A stretch of DNA of 40,812 nucleotides from contig NZIV01000043.1 in the NCBI GenBank assembly GCA_002689995.1, positions 2,482 to 43,293 of the forward strand. The letters run 5' to 3'. This DNA is from Fidelibacterota bacterium. GTDB taxonomy: Bacteria; Fidelibacterota; Marinisomatia; SCGC-AAA003-L08; GCA-2689995. This document shows positions 8,073-17,885 of this stretch, piece after piece. Below the pieces are notes generated by a model that was not told the DNA's origin, ran no database searches, and saw nothing but the letters and a program-made list of their open reading frames with translations. How positions within the stretch are numbered: position 1 is the stretch's first letter; the number at the start of each line of letters is the position of its first letter. A program made the position numbers and the translations under genes.

Positions 8073-9298
8073 GATTTTAAAGTTGTACCTTCTAGACTAT
8101 TTTTATCTAACCAATCAATATCATCATTGACTAAATGTGCATTTGAAAAATGATATACATCTTTCATGAATAAGTCAATTAGGCTATCACAATCTTTTCT
8201 TACTTCATTTATATCACCTTTATAGCTAGAAAGTTTTAAGCGAATTACATTTGCAATAAGAGATTTAGGTTGTTTTTCTATTGCAGAATCAATCATGTCA
8301 ATGGCCTCTTTTCTCGCACCTTTTTGATTGTAAAAATCAGCTAACGAAGAAAGTGCGTCTATATTATCAACATCTAATTTTAAAATTCCTCTTAATACTT
8401 CTTCAATTTCATTGAATCTATTTAAAGCAAATAGTGCATCTTTTATTTTTGGTAATACCAACCAAGATTGATTTGGATCACGTTCAGTGAACTGTATCCA
8501 CATAGGAATTGCCCTAGCTAATTGATGCTTAGCAGTATTAACATATTCTAAATAATTTTGTTTTTCGTCTGGTGTTTGAAATTCCTTTTCATCTATTTCC
8601 ATTGCCATTTCATATGCAACTTCACTTTCTTCTGCAAATGAATTTCCTAAAAATAAATATGCTGTTGATAATTCGGAGTCAATTTCTAAACTTTTTTCAA
8701 ACATTTGCCTAGATTTATCAAAGTTTTTATTCTTTAATGCTACACGACCCTCTTGTAGTTTATATAAAGCAACTAAGTGAGAATTTTGTTTTTGTGTGAC
8801 TTCTTGATATTGATGTAGGAAATAACTTGCTTTTTCCCAATCTTCTTTTTTTTTATGTAAGTCAACTAAGTGTGATAATGCCCATTCGTTGATTGGATTT
8901 ATTGAAAGTATATTTTCAACTTCTTTAATCGCTTCATCTAATTTATTTAAAGCAGTATAATCTAATGATAAGTTTTTATATAATTCAATTTTTTCAAAAG
9001 TTGTAATTTTAGGTCTAATTATTAAGTTCCTGTGGATTTTTAAAGCTTGTGTTGGATTTCCCCCTTCACGGATAACTTGACCTAATTTAATATAAGCTTT
9101 TATATTATTTGAATCATGCTTTACAATAGATTTGAAATTTTGATATGCTTCTTTACGTTGTCCTGAAACTAGTAAGTCCAAACCTTCTGAATAGGATTCT
9201 CTTAGAGAAGATTTACTACCTGGACGAAGTGTTAAATAATAATAAATAGCAACACTCGAAAAAATAAGTAGTAATAAGATTAATAAGGTAAGGTTCAT
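8069..9298 (-). CDS. lapB: LapB/YciM-like membrane-anchored TPR protein
   Basis: A 409-residue protein with one N-terminal transmembrane segment (residues 3-23) followed by tandem tetratricopeptide repeats from about 35 to 375 (for example EAYQNFKSIVKHDSNNIKAY, ARKEAIDMIDSAIEKQPKS). In E. coli, LapB works with FtsH to control LpxC and so lipopolysaccharide synthesis. E. coli LapB ends in a rubredoxin-like CxxC metal site, and no such pair is present here, so this is LapB-like rather than canonical. The LapA-family gene directly upstream, overlapping by 4 nt, supports the assignment. Confidence 0.72.
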   Translation of the reverse strand: MNLTLLILLLLIFSSVAIYYYLTLRPGSKSSLRESYSEGLDLLVSGQRKEAYQNFKSIVKHDSNNIKAYIKLGQVIREGGNPTQALKIHRNLIIRPKITTFEKIELYKNLSLDYTALNKLDEAIKEVENILSINPINEWALSHLVDLHKKKEDWEKASYFLHQYQEVTQKQNSHLVALYKLQEGRVALKNKNFDKSRQMFEKSLEIDSELSTAYLFLGNSFAEESEVAYEMAMEIDEKEFQTPDEKQNYLEYVNTAKHQLARAIPMWIQFTERDPNQSWLVLPKIKDALFALNRFNEIEEVLRGILKLDVDNIDALSSLADFYNQKGARKEAIDMIDSAIEKQPKSLIANVIRLKLSSYKGDINEVRKDCDSLIDLFMKDVYHFSNAHLVNDDIDWLDKNSLEGTTLKS

Positions 9299-9633
9299 AA
9301 TTCTATATTGTCAGATGCATCTTTAATTTCAACATCATCAGAAATCGCCTGATTTCTAAGTGTGTCAAGTTCAACTTGTAGTTTTCTTTTAGTTGATTTT
9401 AACGACATTATTTCGGCCTTATGAGATATAATTTGAATAGCTGAAAGTAATATTCCAATAATAGCACCTAAAAGAAAAAAAAGTGCAATTATTTCAGTTA
9501 ATTTAAGATTAATTTCTTTGCCATAATATATCCAAATTGTCATATCATTTGGATTTATAACATGATTCTGAAATAGAAAAAATACAGATCCTACTACAAT
9601 AAAGATACCGATAAGTGATTTAATTAATCTCAT
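9295..9633 (-). CDS. lapA: LapA-domain inner membrane protein (DUF1049)
   Basis: A 112-residue protein with two transmembrane helices (about 5-22 and 47-69) and a C-terminal basic coiled coil (70-100). This is the LapA/DUF1049 layout. The inter-helix region (NPNDMTIWIYYGKEINLKL) matches the short periplasmic segment typical of the family. Its partner LapB is encoded next, overlapping by 4 nt. The gene starts one base before the miaB stop, so miaB, lapA and lapB are probably one transcript. A role in lipopolysaccharide assembly control is inferred from the E. coli pair. Confidence 0.8.
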   Translation of the reverse strand: MRLIKSLIGIFIVVGSVFFLFQNHVINPNDMTIWIYYGKEINLKLTEIIALFFLLGAIIGILLSAIQIISHKAEIMSLKSTKRKLQVELDTLRNQAISDDVEIKDASDNIEL

Positions 9634-10995
9634 TTAGTTTTCTCTTTGTCCAAATAATGTGATGCCTTGTGCATCAGTTATTATAACTTTTATATTATCT
9701 TTTAAGGATTCATTTGTCTTATCAAAAATAACCCAAGTATTACCCATTGTGCGTCCTGCCCATTGATGTGATGATTTTTTACTTTCCTTTTCAACAATTA
9801 CTTCTTGAACTGTTCCTATCAATTTTTTATTTGCGATTAAAGTTTTATTTTTTTGTAATTTAATTAGTTTTTCCAGGCGGGATTGCTTTTCATCTTCATT
9901 AATTTGGTCAGAGTATTCTGCTGCCTTTGTACCTGGACGAGAAGAGTATTTAAACATGAATGCAGAATTGAATCCAACTTCATCAATAACCTCTAAAGTT
10001 TCTGAAAACTCTTCGTCTGTTTCACCTGGGAATCCAACTATAACGTCTGTTGAAAGTGAACATTCAGGCATATATTTACGAATTTTATTAACTAAATCTA
10101 AGAATTGTTGTTTAGTATAAGTTCTATTCATTCGTTTTAAAATTCTATTTGAACCTGCTTGAAGAGGTAAATGAATTTGATTACATATATTACTATGGTT
10201 ACGCATGACTTCTAATAAATCATCATCTATATCTTGTGGGTGTGGGGATGTGTAACGAATTCGTTTAACACCTTTAACTGAAGCTACAGATTTTAATAAT
10301 TCTGGAAATGTACCATTAGGAGTTTTATAAGAATTTACATTTTGTCCTAAAAGTGTAATTTCTAAAAATCCTTCAGATACACATTTTTTAGTTTCTTCGA
10401 CTATACTTTCAATTGAGCGACTTCTTTCTCGACCTCTTGTAAATGGTACAATACAAAATGTACAAAATTTGTCACAGCCACGCATAATTGAAATCCATGC
10501 ATTAATACCTTCACTTCTTGAGGGATATAAATCTTCATAAACTTCAAACTTAGACAATTTTGTATCAACTAAATATTCATTTTTTTGTTCACGAGATTTT
10601 ATTAATTCTGGGATTCTTCGATAAGAATCTGGGCCAAGAATAACATCTACATAGGGCTTTGATTCAAGCAAATCATTTTTTAAATTTTGAGCCATACACC
10701 CAAGCACTCCAAGGATTAATTTAGGATTTTTCTTTTTTAGAGTATGCAAATTACTTAAACGATTGTGAACAGTTTCTTCAGCTTTTTCTCTAATAGCACA
10801 AGTATTAAGGAAAATTGCATCAGCTTTATCTATTTTATCCGTCTTCTCATAACCTGAATTTTCCAATTGAGTTGCGACCAACTCTGAATCATAAACATTC
10901 ATTTGACATCCATATGTTTGAATGTAATACTTCTTATTGGACGTCAAATTCTGTATAAGTGATATATTTTGTTGAGAATTTACCAATTCAGGCAT
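9634..10995 (-). CDS. miaB: tRNA-2-methylthio-N6-dimethylallyladenosine synthase MiaB
   Basis: A radical SAM methylthiotransferase that adds a methylthio group to i6A37 of tRNAs reading UNN codons. All three parts are visible. The N-terminal MTTase domain has cluster Cys C30 (TYGCQMN), C66 and C100. The radical SAM core has C174-x3-C178-x2-C181 (RGCDKFCTFCIVP). The C-terminal TRAM domain spans about 385-450 (LIGTVQEVIVE ... VIITDAQGITLFGQ). At 453 residues the length is normal. TYGCQMNVYDSE is the MiaB rather than RimO or MtaB form. It starts at ATG 10995 and is the first gene of the miaB-lapA-lapB cluster. Confidence 0.96.
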   Translation of the reverse strand: MPELVNSQQNISLIQNLTSNKKYYIQTYGCQMNVYDSELVATQLENSGYEKTDKIDKADAIFLNTCAIREKAEETVHNRLSNLHTLKKKNPKLILGVLGCMAQNLKNDLLESKPYVDVILGPDSYRRIPELIKSREQKNEYLVDTKLSKFEVYEDLYPSRSEGINAWISIMRGCDKFCTFCIVPFTRGRERSRSIESIVEETKKCVSEGFLEITLLGQNVNSYKTPNGTFPELLKSVASVKGVKRIRYTSPHPQDIDDDLLEVMRNHSNICNQIHLPLQAGSNRILKRMNRTYTKQQFLDLVNKIRKYMPECSLSTDVIVGFPGETDEEFSETLEVIDEVGFNSAFMFKYSSRPGTKAAEYSDQINEDEKQSRLEKLIKLQKNKTLIANKKLIGTVQEVIVEKESKKSSHQWAGRTMGNTWVIFDKTNESLKDNIKVIITDAQGITLFGQREN

Positions 10996-11116
10996 TTAAT
11001 TTATAAGTGTTTGAAAAAATATAAGTTATATATTCAACTTCATTTTTCATTTTATCACTATATCCTTACTTATTGTATAATTTATAAATTTGGCTAATTT
11101 CATATTATTTTTCATC

Positions 11117-12055
11117 CTAAATGTGTGAGTCAGTAAAATAATAATCTTTTGGATTTATACGCTTATTATTCTTTTTAATTTCGTAATGTAAATGTGGTGC
11201 AGTTGACTTACCTGTATTTCCAAGAGTACCAATTATATCACCACGAGAAACAGTTTGTCTCTTTTTAACTTTTCTTTTATTTAAATGAGCATAAACTGTT
11301 TTATAACCATAACCATGATCAATTTCAATATAATTACCATAAGATCCCCAATAATGAGATTTGGTAATAACTCCATCAGCAGTTGCATATACAGGAGTTC
11401 CAATTTTAGCTGAAAAATCATGCCCATCATGTCTTTTTTTCTTTCCTGAAAATGGATCTCTACGTATTCCATAACCTGAAGTAAATTCACAAATTGATTT
11501 ATCTAGGGGAATTATTGCTGGAATTGCTCTATATAAATTTGGATTTTTTTCTGCTCTTGAAATAATTTCAGAATAACTTAAATCTACTAAATTTGCCCAT
11601 CTTCTTGCATGATTTATTTTATTTGTATAAGCTTTTATATCAAAATTTTCTAGTGGCATTAAATAATTTAAATTTGATGAATTATCATTATCTAAACTAC
11701 CTCCAGTTCCCATTTTTCGTACATCTTTTGAGATTGATGGTAAATTAACCATTTTTCTTAAGCGTTCATCTTGCCCTTGAATTTCTTCTAAATGATCGTA
11801 AAGTATATTTAAGTTTTTCTGATTTGATTCTAATTTTTTTACTAATTTTAAATTATCCTCACGTATTATTCGAACCTCTTTTAATGAAGGATTAGTCAAA
11901 TAAAACCACATAAATGAGAATATAGGAGTGAGTAATAAAGTAAACGCTAAAAATCCTATAAATACAGATTTAAAAGCAGTTAAATGCAATTCTTTAATAT
12001 CTGCTGAGTCCTCATTAAGGATAATTATTTTTCGTTTTTTTGTAAGAATACTCAT
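11117..12055 (-). CDS. M23 (LytM) peptidase with N-terminal membrane anchor and coiled coil
   Basis: A 312-residue envelope protein. A cytoplasmic N-terminus is followed by a transmembrane helix (about 28-52), a coiled coil (58-105), then a periplasmic LytM/M23 domain (190-305). Zinc and catalytic residues are intact: H209-D-G-H-D213 and H288-L-H290. The domain is therefore probably an active peptidoglycan endopeptidase rather than an EnvC/NlpD-type activator. The layout matches MepM-like peptidases next to bactofilin or division genes in other phyla; none of those is seen here. It stands 61 bp from the coiled-coil gene upstream. Confidence 0.9.
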   Translation of the reverse strand: MSILTKKRKIIILNEDSADIKELHLTAFKSVFIGFLAFTLLLTPIFSFMWFYLTNPSLKEVRIIREDNLKLVKKLESNQKNLNILYDHLEEIQGQDERLRKMVNLPSISKDVRKMGTGGSLDNDNSSNLNYLMPLENFDIKAYTNKINHARRWANLVDLSYSEIISRAEKNPNLYRAIPAIIPLDKSICEFTSGYGIRRDPFSGKKKRHDGHDFSAKIGTPVYATADGVITKSHYWGSYGNYIEIDHGYGYKTVYAHLNKRKVKKRQTVSRGDIIGTLGNTGKSTAPHLHYEIKKNNKRINPKDYYFTDSHI

Positions 12056-12113
12056 AAATTGTCTGAATTAAAACAAATATTTAATGATAATTTACTGTTT
12101 TTCTCGCTCAGAA

Positions 12114-12533
12114 TCAAAGTTTGAAATCCATATGATTATTTGTGGAGATATTATTACTTTGATCTTTCTTTTTATTCTGAACAGAAGTTAAATCCTCATT
12201 ATGTTGATATTTAATATTTTGTTTTTCATTTTCAAGTGATTTGATAACATTTTTCAAATTTTTGATCTTATCAGTATGTATTTGAAATTGATCATTTAAT
12301 GTAAAGTCTGTAGCATTCTCATTTTCAAACTTTTCATAAATAAATTGTCCAAATATAAGTTGTTCTTTTTTTAATTCTCTTTTTGTTGTTTCAATTTCAA
12401 GTTGGATTTTACCTTTCTGTGAATATTCAGTCCCTTTTTCCATGGCAATTTTAATGTACTCTTCACCTTTATCAGCAATTGTTCCTCCTAAATTACTAAG
12501 TTCTCCAATCATTTTATTCCAGACATCAGACAT
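12114..12533 (-). CDS. Coiled-coil protein of unknown function
   Basis: A 139-residue soluble protein with no signal peptide. An amphipathic N-terminal segment (MSDVWNKMIGELSNLGGTIADKG) is followed by a long charged coiled coil from about 45 to 120. A perfect GGAGG ribosome site lies 4-5 nt before the ATG at 12533. It follows the 59-residue membrane protein gene on the same strand. I do not recognise the family. The small membrane protein plus coiled-coil pair suggests a membrane-associated helper, but this is inference only. Confidence 0.75.
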   Translation of the reverse strand: MSDVWNKMIGELSNLGGTIADKGEEYIKIAMEKGTEYSQKGKIQLEIETTKRELKKEQLIFGQFIYEKFENENATDFTLNDQFQIHTDKIKNLKNVIKSLENEKQNIKYQHNEDLTSVQNKKKDQSNNISTNNHMDFKL

Positions 12534-12543
12534 CTTTTCCTCC

Positions 12544-12723
12544 TTATTTTAAATATTTATCCAAAATAAATGCAGAACCATAAAGCATTATGGTCCCATA
12601 TATTAACATTTGAACTTCATAATTCATATCATGATTTCGAATTCCCCAATAAAGACCAGAAATAACGGTAATTAATCCTAATCCTTGTATGGTTTTTAAT
12701 AATACCCAAAAAAAAGTTTTCAT
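12544..12723 (-). CDS. Small membrane protein (59 residues)
   Basis: A short open frame starts at ATG 12723 and ends with TAA at 12544-12546. It encodes MKTFFWVLLKTIQGLGLITV and onward, with two hydrophobic segments (about 4-24 and 36-55) separated by a polar GIRNHDMNYEVQ loop. It lies between the FAD oxidoreductase (4 bp away) and the coiled-coil gene (10 bp away), all on one strand. Its position fills what would otherwise be an unexplained 190-nt gap in a dense operon. Its function is unknown. Confidence 0.7.
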   Translation of the reverse strand: MKTFFWVLLKTIQGLGLITVISGLYWGIRNHDMNYEVQMLIYGTIMLYGSAFILDKYLK

Positions 12724-12727
12724 TTTA

Positions 12728-13795
12728 CTAAATAGATTTCAATTTTTTATTAAATAACTTAAACATAAGTTGCTTTTTAATTGAATAATTACTTCTTTTT
12801 CTTAAAATTTTTAATGGATTATCAGATTTAGATAATATTTTACAAATCTGATATTTATTTTTTTCACTTAATTTTTCATAAAAATAACGATTTACAAGCG
12901 AGGCCTTCATATGAGGGAAAATATTTTGATTTATAGATTTCATAAAATCAATTTTATCAACTAGAGATTTAACTGCATAATAAGACGAGTAAATAGCATA
13001 ATTCATACCAAACCCAAAAAGATAATCTTGAAATCCACCCGCTTCACCAACATATAATTTTCCAAATTGATCAATTTTAGGAGTATCAATATCAAAAGAT
13101 CCATAACTACCATACTTTTGATTATCTTTGGGAATATTAATATCCAATTTATTTTGAGAAACTTGTATTAGTTTATTCAAAATTTGTCTACCTTTATTAT
13201 CTTTTTTTTTATAAGCAACTGATAATGTAGCATTTCCGTCCCATATAATTAAATAACCATAACCACTTTTTGTTAGTGATTCATTTAAAAATAAATGAGT
13301 CTGATTTGGTAAATCAGTTTTGAAGGTATATCCTTGAATATAAGCTTTTGCACTATTCGATCCTGTTGCAATAATAGACATATTTTCTATTTTTGGTGAA
13401 AAATTAAATCGTATTTCACATCCAATTGAAAGTGCGTAAGACTGTAGTTCTTTGTCAAGATCACCTGAATCTCTACCTCTTTTCACCAAATAGAAAAAAG
13501 GATTTTCATCATAAACATCTAAACTTGGATAATTATCGAAGTGGATTTTGAATTGATTCTCAGATTTGTAATTAAAGTTTAATGGAATATTTAAAAATTT
13601 TAGAAATTGAATTGGATTTAGATTGAAATTCCATGTTTCTAATCCTTCGATATCGCCATGACGTCCAGATCCACATTGTGTATTTTTTTCATAGATTATT
13701 GGGTCATAACCAGCATTTTTTAGAAATATTGCAGCTGTTAAACCAGAAATTCCACCACCTAAAATTTTAATCGGAGAGTATTTTGAGATTTTCAA
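12728..13795 (-). CDS. FAD-dependent oxidoreductase, geranylgeranyl-reductase-like
   Basis: A 355-residue flavoprotein. The N-terminal dinucleotide-binding motif is ILGGGISGLTAAIFLKNAGYDPIIYEKN in outline, with GGGISG at 13-18 and the ribose-binding Glu in YEKN. A second family motif, GEAGGFQDYLFGFGMNYA (about 255-275), is the ADP/FAD pyrophosphate contact seen in geranylgeranyl reductase and lycopene cyclase-type enzymes. The substrate cannot be told from sequence; reduction of an isoprenoid or a halogenase/hydroxylase-like role are both possible. The start is a TTG inside the end of gatB, a 29-nt overlap, so translation is probably coupled. Confidence 0.7.
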   Translation of the reverse strand: MKISKYSPIKILGGGISGLTAAIFLKNAGYDPIIYEKNTQCGSGRHGDIEGLETWNFNLNPIQFLKFLNIPLNFNYKSENQFKIHFDNYPSLDVYDENPFFYLVKRGRDSGDLDKELQSYALSIGCEIRFNFSPKIENMSIIATGSNSAKAYIQGYTFKTDLPNQTHLFLNESLTKSGYGYLIIWDGNATLSVAYKKKDNKGRQILNKLIQVSQNKLDINIPKDNQKYGSYGSFDIDTPKIDQFGKLYVGEAGGFQDYLFGFGMNYAIYSSYYAVKSLVDKIDFMKSINQNIFPHMKASLVNRYFYEKLSEKNKYQICKILSKSDNPLKILRKRSNYSIKKQLMFKLFNKKLKSI

Positions 13796-15212
13796 TTAAT
13801 TTTATAATTTCTTTAGGATTTGCTTTTATTTGGGTTTTTCGCATGATTTGACCCATAAAAAACCCCTTTAATTTTTCTTCACCGTTACGGAATCGTTCAA
13901 GTTCTTTCGGATGTTCATTTGCTACTTCTAAAATGTCATCCATGATTGAATCATCTTTTTCAATTATCAAATTATTATCTTCAAGGATTTTAGTTAGTGA
14001 ATGATTTGAGTCTGCAAGTATTCTAATTAGTTTTTTATAATTTAGATTAGAAATTTTATCTTCACTTTTTAATTGATAGAGTTCTGAAAATTCTTCGATT
14101 GAAATTGGTAAATCATTTATAGAAATCTTTTTATCTTTCAAAATTTTAGCTATAGCACCTAGCAGTAAATTTTTTGCTTCTTTTGGATTAAAAATTCTAT
14201 TTGAAAGATTTTCAAAATAATTAGCAATATCCAAAGATTGGCATATTCTTTCTGAATCAATAAATGATAATTGATATTCTTTTTGAAATCTTAATCGTTT
14301 ATTTATTGGAGTCTCTGGACAACTAAACTTTATCTTATCGATTTTTTTACTTTCAATTGATACTAGAGGTAAATCAGGACATGGGAAATAGCGATAATCT
14401 TGAGCGTCTTCTTTAATACGTAAAATACTGATAGAATCAGATTTATCATCATATTGTAAAGTACATTGATGAACTTCTCTACCACTTTCTAATATTTCAA
14501 TTTGACGATTTACCTCATGTTTGATTGCTTTTTCAACAAATTTAAAAGAATTTACATTTTTGATTTCTGTACGAGTCCCCAATTTTTCATTTTCATTTTT
14601 TCGTATTGAAACATTTGCATCACAACGCAGTTGTCCTTTTTCCATATCACAATTTGAAATGCCAAGATATTGTATTAATTGCTTTAGCTGAGCTAGATAT
14701 GCCCTAGCTTCCTCTGCAGATCTTAAATCTGGTTCAGATACAATTTCTAGAAGTGGTGAACCACAGCGATTTAAATCTATATGGGTAGCTTGATTTTTAA
14801 CTGAATGTATTAATTTTCCGGCATCTTCTTCTAAATGTGCACGAGTCAATCTAACTGATTTAGGTTTTTTATTGAAAAAAAATTGGATTTCTCCATTTTC
14901 ACAAATTGGAAAATAGTGTTGAGAAGTTTGATATCCCTTTGGTAGGTCTGGATAAAAATAATTTTTTCTAGCAAATTGAATTTTAGAATTTATTTTTGAA
15001 TTTGCAGCAATCCCAAATAATATTGATTTTTTAATTGCAGATAAATTTGGAGCAGGTAACGCACCGGGAAGTCCAATACAAATTGGACAGCATCTAGAAT
15101 TTGGATTACCTAGTGATTCATTTTTACAACCGCAAAATAGCTTTGTATTTGTATTTAATTGAACATGAACTTCAAGTCCAATAACGATATTCCAATTTAA
15201 ATTTGAATTCAA
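13767..15212 (-). CDS. gatB: Aspartyl/glutamyl-tRNA(Asn/Gln) amidotransferase subunit B
   Basis: The 481-residue GatB kinase/tRNA-binding subunit of the GatCAB complex, which converts Glu-tRNA(Gln) and Asp-tRNA(Asn) to the amides. WNIVIGLEVHVQLNTNTKLFCG is the canonical opening. The zinc site CxC..CxxC is at C27, C29, C42 and C45. The catalytic cradle is followed by a helical region and the YqeY-like tail (about 330-480) that contacts tRNA. Length is as usual. The start is a TTG at 15212, one base after the serA stop; no ATG is available upstream of the conserved opening. gatA and gatC are not in the window. Confidence 0.96.
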   Translation of the reverse strand: MNSNLNWNIVIGLEVHVQLNTNTKLFCGCKNESLGNPNSRCCPICIGLPGALPAPNLSAIKKSILFGIAANSKINSKIQFARKNYFYPDLPKGYQTSQHYFPICENGEIQFFFNKKPKSVRLTRAHLEEDAGKLIHSVKNQATHIDLNRCGSPLLEIVSEPDLRSAEEARAYLAQLKQLIQYLGISNCDMEKGQLRCDANVSIRKNENEKLGTRTEIKNVNSFKFVEKAIKHEVNRQIEILESGREVHQCTLQYDDKSDSISILRIKEDAQDYRYFPCPDLPLVSIESKKIDKIKFSCPETPINKRLRFQKEYQLSFIDSERICQSLDIANYFENLSNRIFNPKEAKNLLLGAIAKILKDKKISINDLPISIEEFSELYQLKSEDKISNLNYKKLIRILADSNHSLTKILEDNNLIIEKDDSIMDDILEVANEHPKELERFRNGEEKLKGFFMGQIMRKTQIKANPKEIIKLIENLKILSD

Positions 15213-15213
15213 G

Positions 15214-16797
15214 TTATTTTACTGAAAGAGTTTTAACTTCTAGCAAATCATTAAGAACGTTTAAACTTTCCAAAACTGATTTATTTGGTTTTTCATCTAA
15301 TTTAATGATTGCGTATGCAAATTCACTATCTTTTGAACGGCTTAAATGATATTCAGCTATATTTACTTTTTGGTCACCAAGCATTGTCCCAACTTTACCA
15401 ATCACACCTGGTACATCATTATTTTTCAAGAATAGCATGTGGCCTGAAGGTTTAAAATCAACTTTATATCCCATTAAATTGACAATTCTAAGATGTTCAT
15501 TTGAAAATGAACTTCCACCAATTTTTATATCACCTGAATCACTTTGGACAAAAGTTTGAATTAAATTTGTATAAGTTGTTTCTTCACTGCTATAACTATG
15601 TTTAACTGAAATTCCACGTTCTTCTGCAACTAAAAATGCATTAACAAAATTTACTCTACTACCACTCACATTTTCTAATAATCCCTTTAAGAATGAGAGT
15701 ATTAAGGGTTTTGATTCTTCTAATGTTCCATAACATACAAGTTGGACATCAGTAATTGCTCCTTTTGATAGTTGGGATTGTAATTGTCCTATTATATTAG
15801 CGAGATTTAAAACTGGTCCTAATTTTTTAAGTTCTTCCATACTTTTAACGGGCATATTTAGTGCATTATTAATTTTCCCATTCTTTAAATAATCTACTAT
15901 TTGTTCACAGATTGATGTCGAAACACCTTCTTTGGCTTCTTTTGTAGAAGCTCCTAAATGAGGTGTAAGTAAAATATTTTTCGCAGAAATTAATGGGTGA
16001 CTTTTATTGATTGGTTCAGTTGTAAAAACATCAATTGCTGCACCGGAAATAACGTCTTTGTTTAACGCTTTTGCTAAATCTTTTTCATTTATAATTCCAC
16101 CTCGAGCAACATTTATAATTCTTGCTGTAGATTTCATTTTAGAAAGTCGTTCATAATTAAATAAATTTTTTGTTGAATCCAACATTGGAACATGTAGTGT
16201 AATAAAATCACTATTCATTGTGAGAAAATCTAAATCAACAACTTTTATATCATTTGGATTGAACATATCTTGCGAAATATAAGGATCAAATCCTAAAATT
16301 TTCATATCAAAACTCTGAGCACGTTTTATGACTTCACGTCCAATTCGACCTAGACCAACTACACCTAAAATTTTTCCACTAAGCTCACTACCAACGAGTG
16401 CATGACGGTTCCACTCACCATTCATTAATCCTAAATGCCCTGATTGGATGTTTCTAGATAATGTTGCAATTAGAGCAAAAGAATGTTCCGCAGCAGAAAT
16501 AGTATTACTGTCTGGAGTATTCATTACGATTACACCAGCTTTTGTTGCTTCACTAATATTGATATTATCGACGCCAACACCCGCACGTCCAATTACTTGC
16601 AATTTTTTAGTTTTAGATAGAAATTGTTCACCAATCTTTGTTCCACTACGGATAATCCATCCATCAATATCTGATAATATTTTTGGATTTAAATCTATAT
16701 TTTGATAATCTAAAATTTCAAAATTGGCATTTTTTAGGATTTCCATTCCTTTTTTAGATATTGGATCTGATACGAGTATTTTCAATTTCTTTTCCAT
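15214..16797 (-). CDS. serA: D-3-phosphoglycerate dehydrogenase
   Basis: First enzyme of serine synthesis: 3-phosphoglycerate to 3-phosphohydroxypyruvate with NAD+. The 527-residue long form has a substrate domain, the Rossmann motif GLGRIG (148-153), and the catalytic trio R232 (ARGG), E261 (TTEP) and H280 (PHLGAST). An intervening ASB domain (about 315-450) and a C-terminal ACT domain (455-527), where serine feedback normally acts, follow. It shares one base with the upstream aminotransferase gene. That neighbour is probably the enzyme for the next step of the pathway. Confidence 0.96.
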   Translation of the reverse strand: MEKKLKILVSDPISKKGMEILKNANFEILDYQNIDLNPKILSDIDGWIIRSGTKIGEQFLSKTKKLQVIGRAGVGVDNINISEATKAGVIVMNTPDSNTISAAEHSFALIATLSRNIQSGHLGLMNGEWNRHALVGSELSGKILGVVGLGRIGREVIKRAQSFDMKILGFDPYISQDMFNPNDIKVVDLDFLTMNSDFITLHVPMLDSTKNLFNYERLSKMKSTARIINVARGGIINEKDLAKALNKDVISGAAIDVFTTEPINKSHPLISAKNILLTPHLGASTKEAKEGVSTSICEQIVDYLKNGKINNALNMPVKSMEELKKLGPVLNLANIIGQLQSQLSKGAITDVQLVCYGTLEESKPLILSFLKGLLENVSGSRVNFVNAFLVAEERGISVKHSYSSEETTYTNLIQTFVQSDSGDIKIGGSSFSNEHLRIVNLMGYKVDFKPSGHMLFLKNNDVPGVIGKVGTMLGDQKVNIAEYHLSRSKDSEFAYAIIKLDEKPNKSVLESLNVLNDLLEVKTLSVK

Positions 16798-17885
16798 TAA
16801 TAATTTAACTCAGATAAAACATTATCAAAGTTAGTAAGGTAATTTATTAAATCGTTTATGTATATATTTCCCATATGTGGAATACGAAATGCTTTTCCGC
16901 GTAATTTTCCATAACCTCTATCCATACGAAAACCTCTTTTTAATAAATTCATATTAATAGCATTTATATCCCATTTTTGATCATTTTTTACACATGTTAA
17001 GGTATTAGATAAACATGATTCTTCTGGTAAAAAACTTTGACCATGATTTTTAGCCCAATCTCGAGTATATTCTGCACATTTAATATGCCTTTTCCAACGG
17101 CTTTCTAATCCCTCACAATTAATTTTTTCAATTGTCTTTTTTAATCCAAACATATGGGGAATAGAAGGGGTAACTGGTGTCTGCCATTTTTGGTGATATT
17201 TATCATAAACTTCTAGATCAAAGAAATAGCCTTTATTTTTTATTTTTTTTGAACGTTCTATCAGCCGATTGGAAACAGAATAGACTGAAAATCCTGCAGG
17301 TAAACCCCATGCTTTTTGAGTAGAAGCAAAAATAAAATCTATACCTAATTTATCTACTTCTATTTTAGATCCTGCCATTGAGCTAACTGAATCAACCATC
17401 CATATTACATCAGGATATTTTGATTTTAAGAGTTCGGAAATCAACTTTAGATTACTCATAACACCAGTAGAGGTTTCATTGTGAACCATACAGAATACAT
17501 CATAGTCACCTGTTGATAATTTTTTATCTATATCTTCAGGGTGAATTCCTTTCCCCCAAGGTTTTTCAATATTTGAATAATTATATCCACATTTATCAGA
17601 AACAATAGACCATTTATTGCTAAATGCACCATTTACTGCATGTAAAATATTACTATTTGGTAATACAGAATTTTTCAAGCCCAATTCCCACAATCCTGTT
17701 CCAGCATGAGATGCAAGAAAAATACGATTTTTTGTGTAAAGTACTTTTTGAATACCTTTGACAACTATTCTGTATAGGTCTGAAAATTCAGGTGTTCGAT
17801 GTCCTATTTGATAGGTAGAAAATGAGTCTAGTATTTCCTCTGAAACATGAGTTGGTCCAGGGATAAAGAGTTTTGGATAGTTCAT
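16797..17885 (-). CDS. Class V aminotransferase, probable phosphoserine/serine-type aminotransferase
   Basis: A 362-residue PLP enzyme of fold type I. The PLP lysine is K191 in STQKAWGLP and the pyridine-nitrogen Asp is D165 in MVDSVSS. The opening LFIPGPTHVSEEIL and GHRTPEF are typical of the serine-pyruvate/alanine-glyoxylate and archaeal-type SerC group. Because the gene directly precedes serA with a one-base overlap, conversion of phosphohydroxypyruvate to phosphoserine is the most economical role. Alanine-glyoxylate or serine-glyoxylate activity remains possible on sequence. About 200 nt of AT-rich DNA upstream probably holds the promoter of the serine-gatB operon. Confidence 0.85.
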   Translation of the reverse strand: MNYPKLFIPGPTHVSEEILDSFSTYQIGHRTPEFSDLYRIVVKGIQKVLYTKNRIFLASHAGTGLWELGLKNSVLPNSNILHAVNGAFSNKWSIVSDKCGYNYSNIEKPWGKGIHPEDIDKKLSTGDYDVFCMVHNETSTGVMSNLKLISELLKSKYPDVIWMVDSVSSMAGSKIEVDKLGIDFIFASTQKAWGLPAGFSVYSVSNRLIERSKKIKNKGYFFDLEVYDKYHQKWQTPVTPSIPHMFGLKKTIEKINCEGLESRWKRHIKCAEYTRDWAKNHGQSFLPEESCLSNTLTCVKNDQKWDINAINMNLLKRGFRMDRGYGKLRGKAFRIPHMGNIYINDLINYLTNFDNVLSELNY

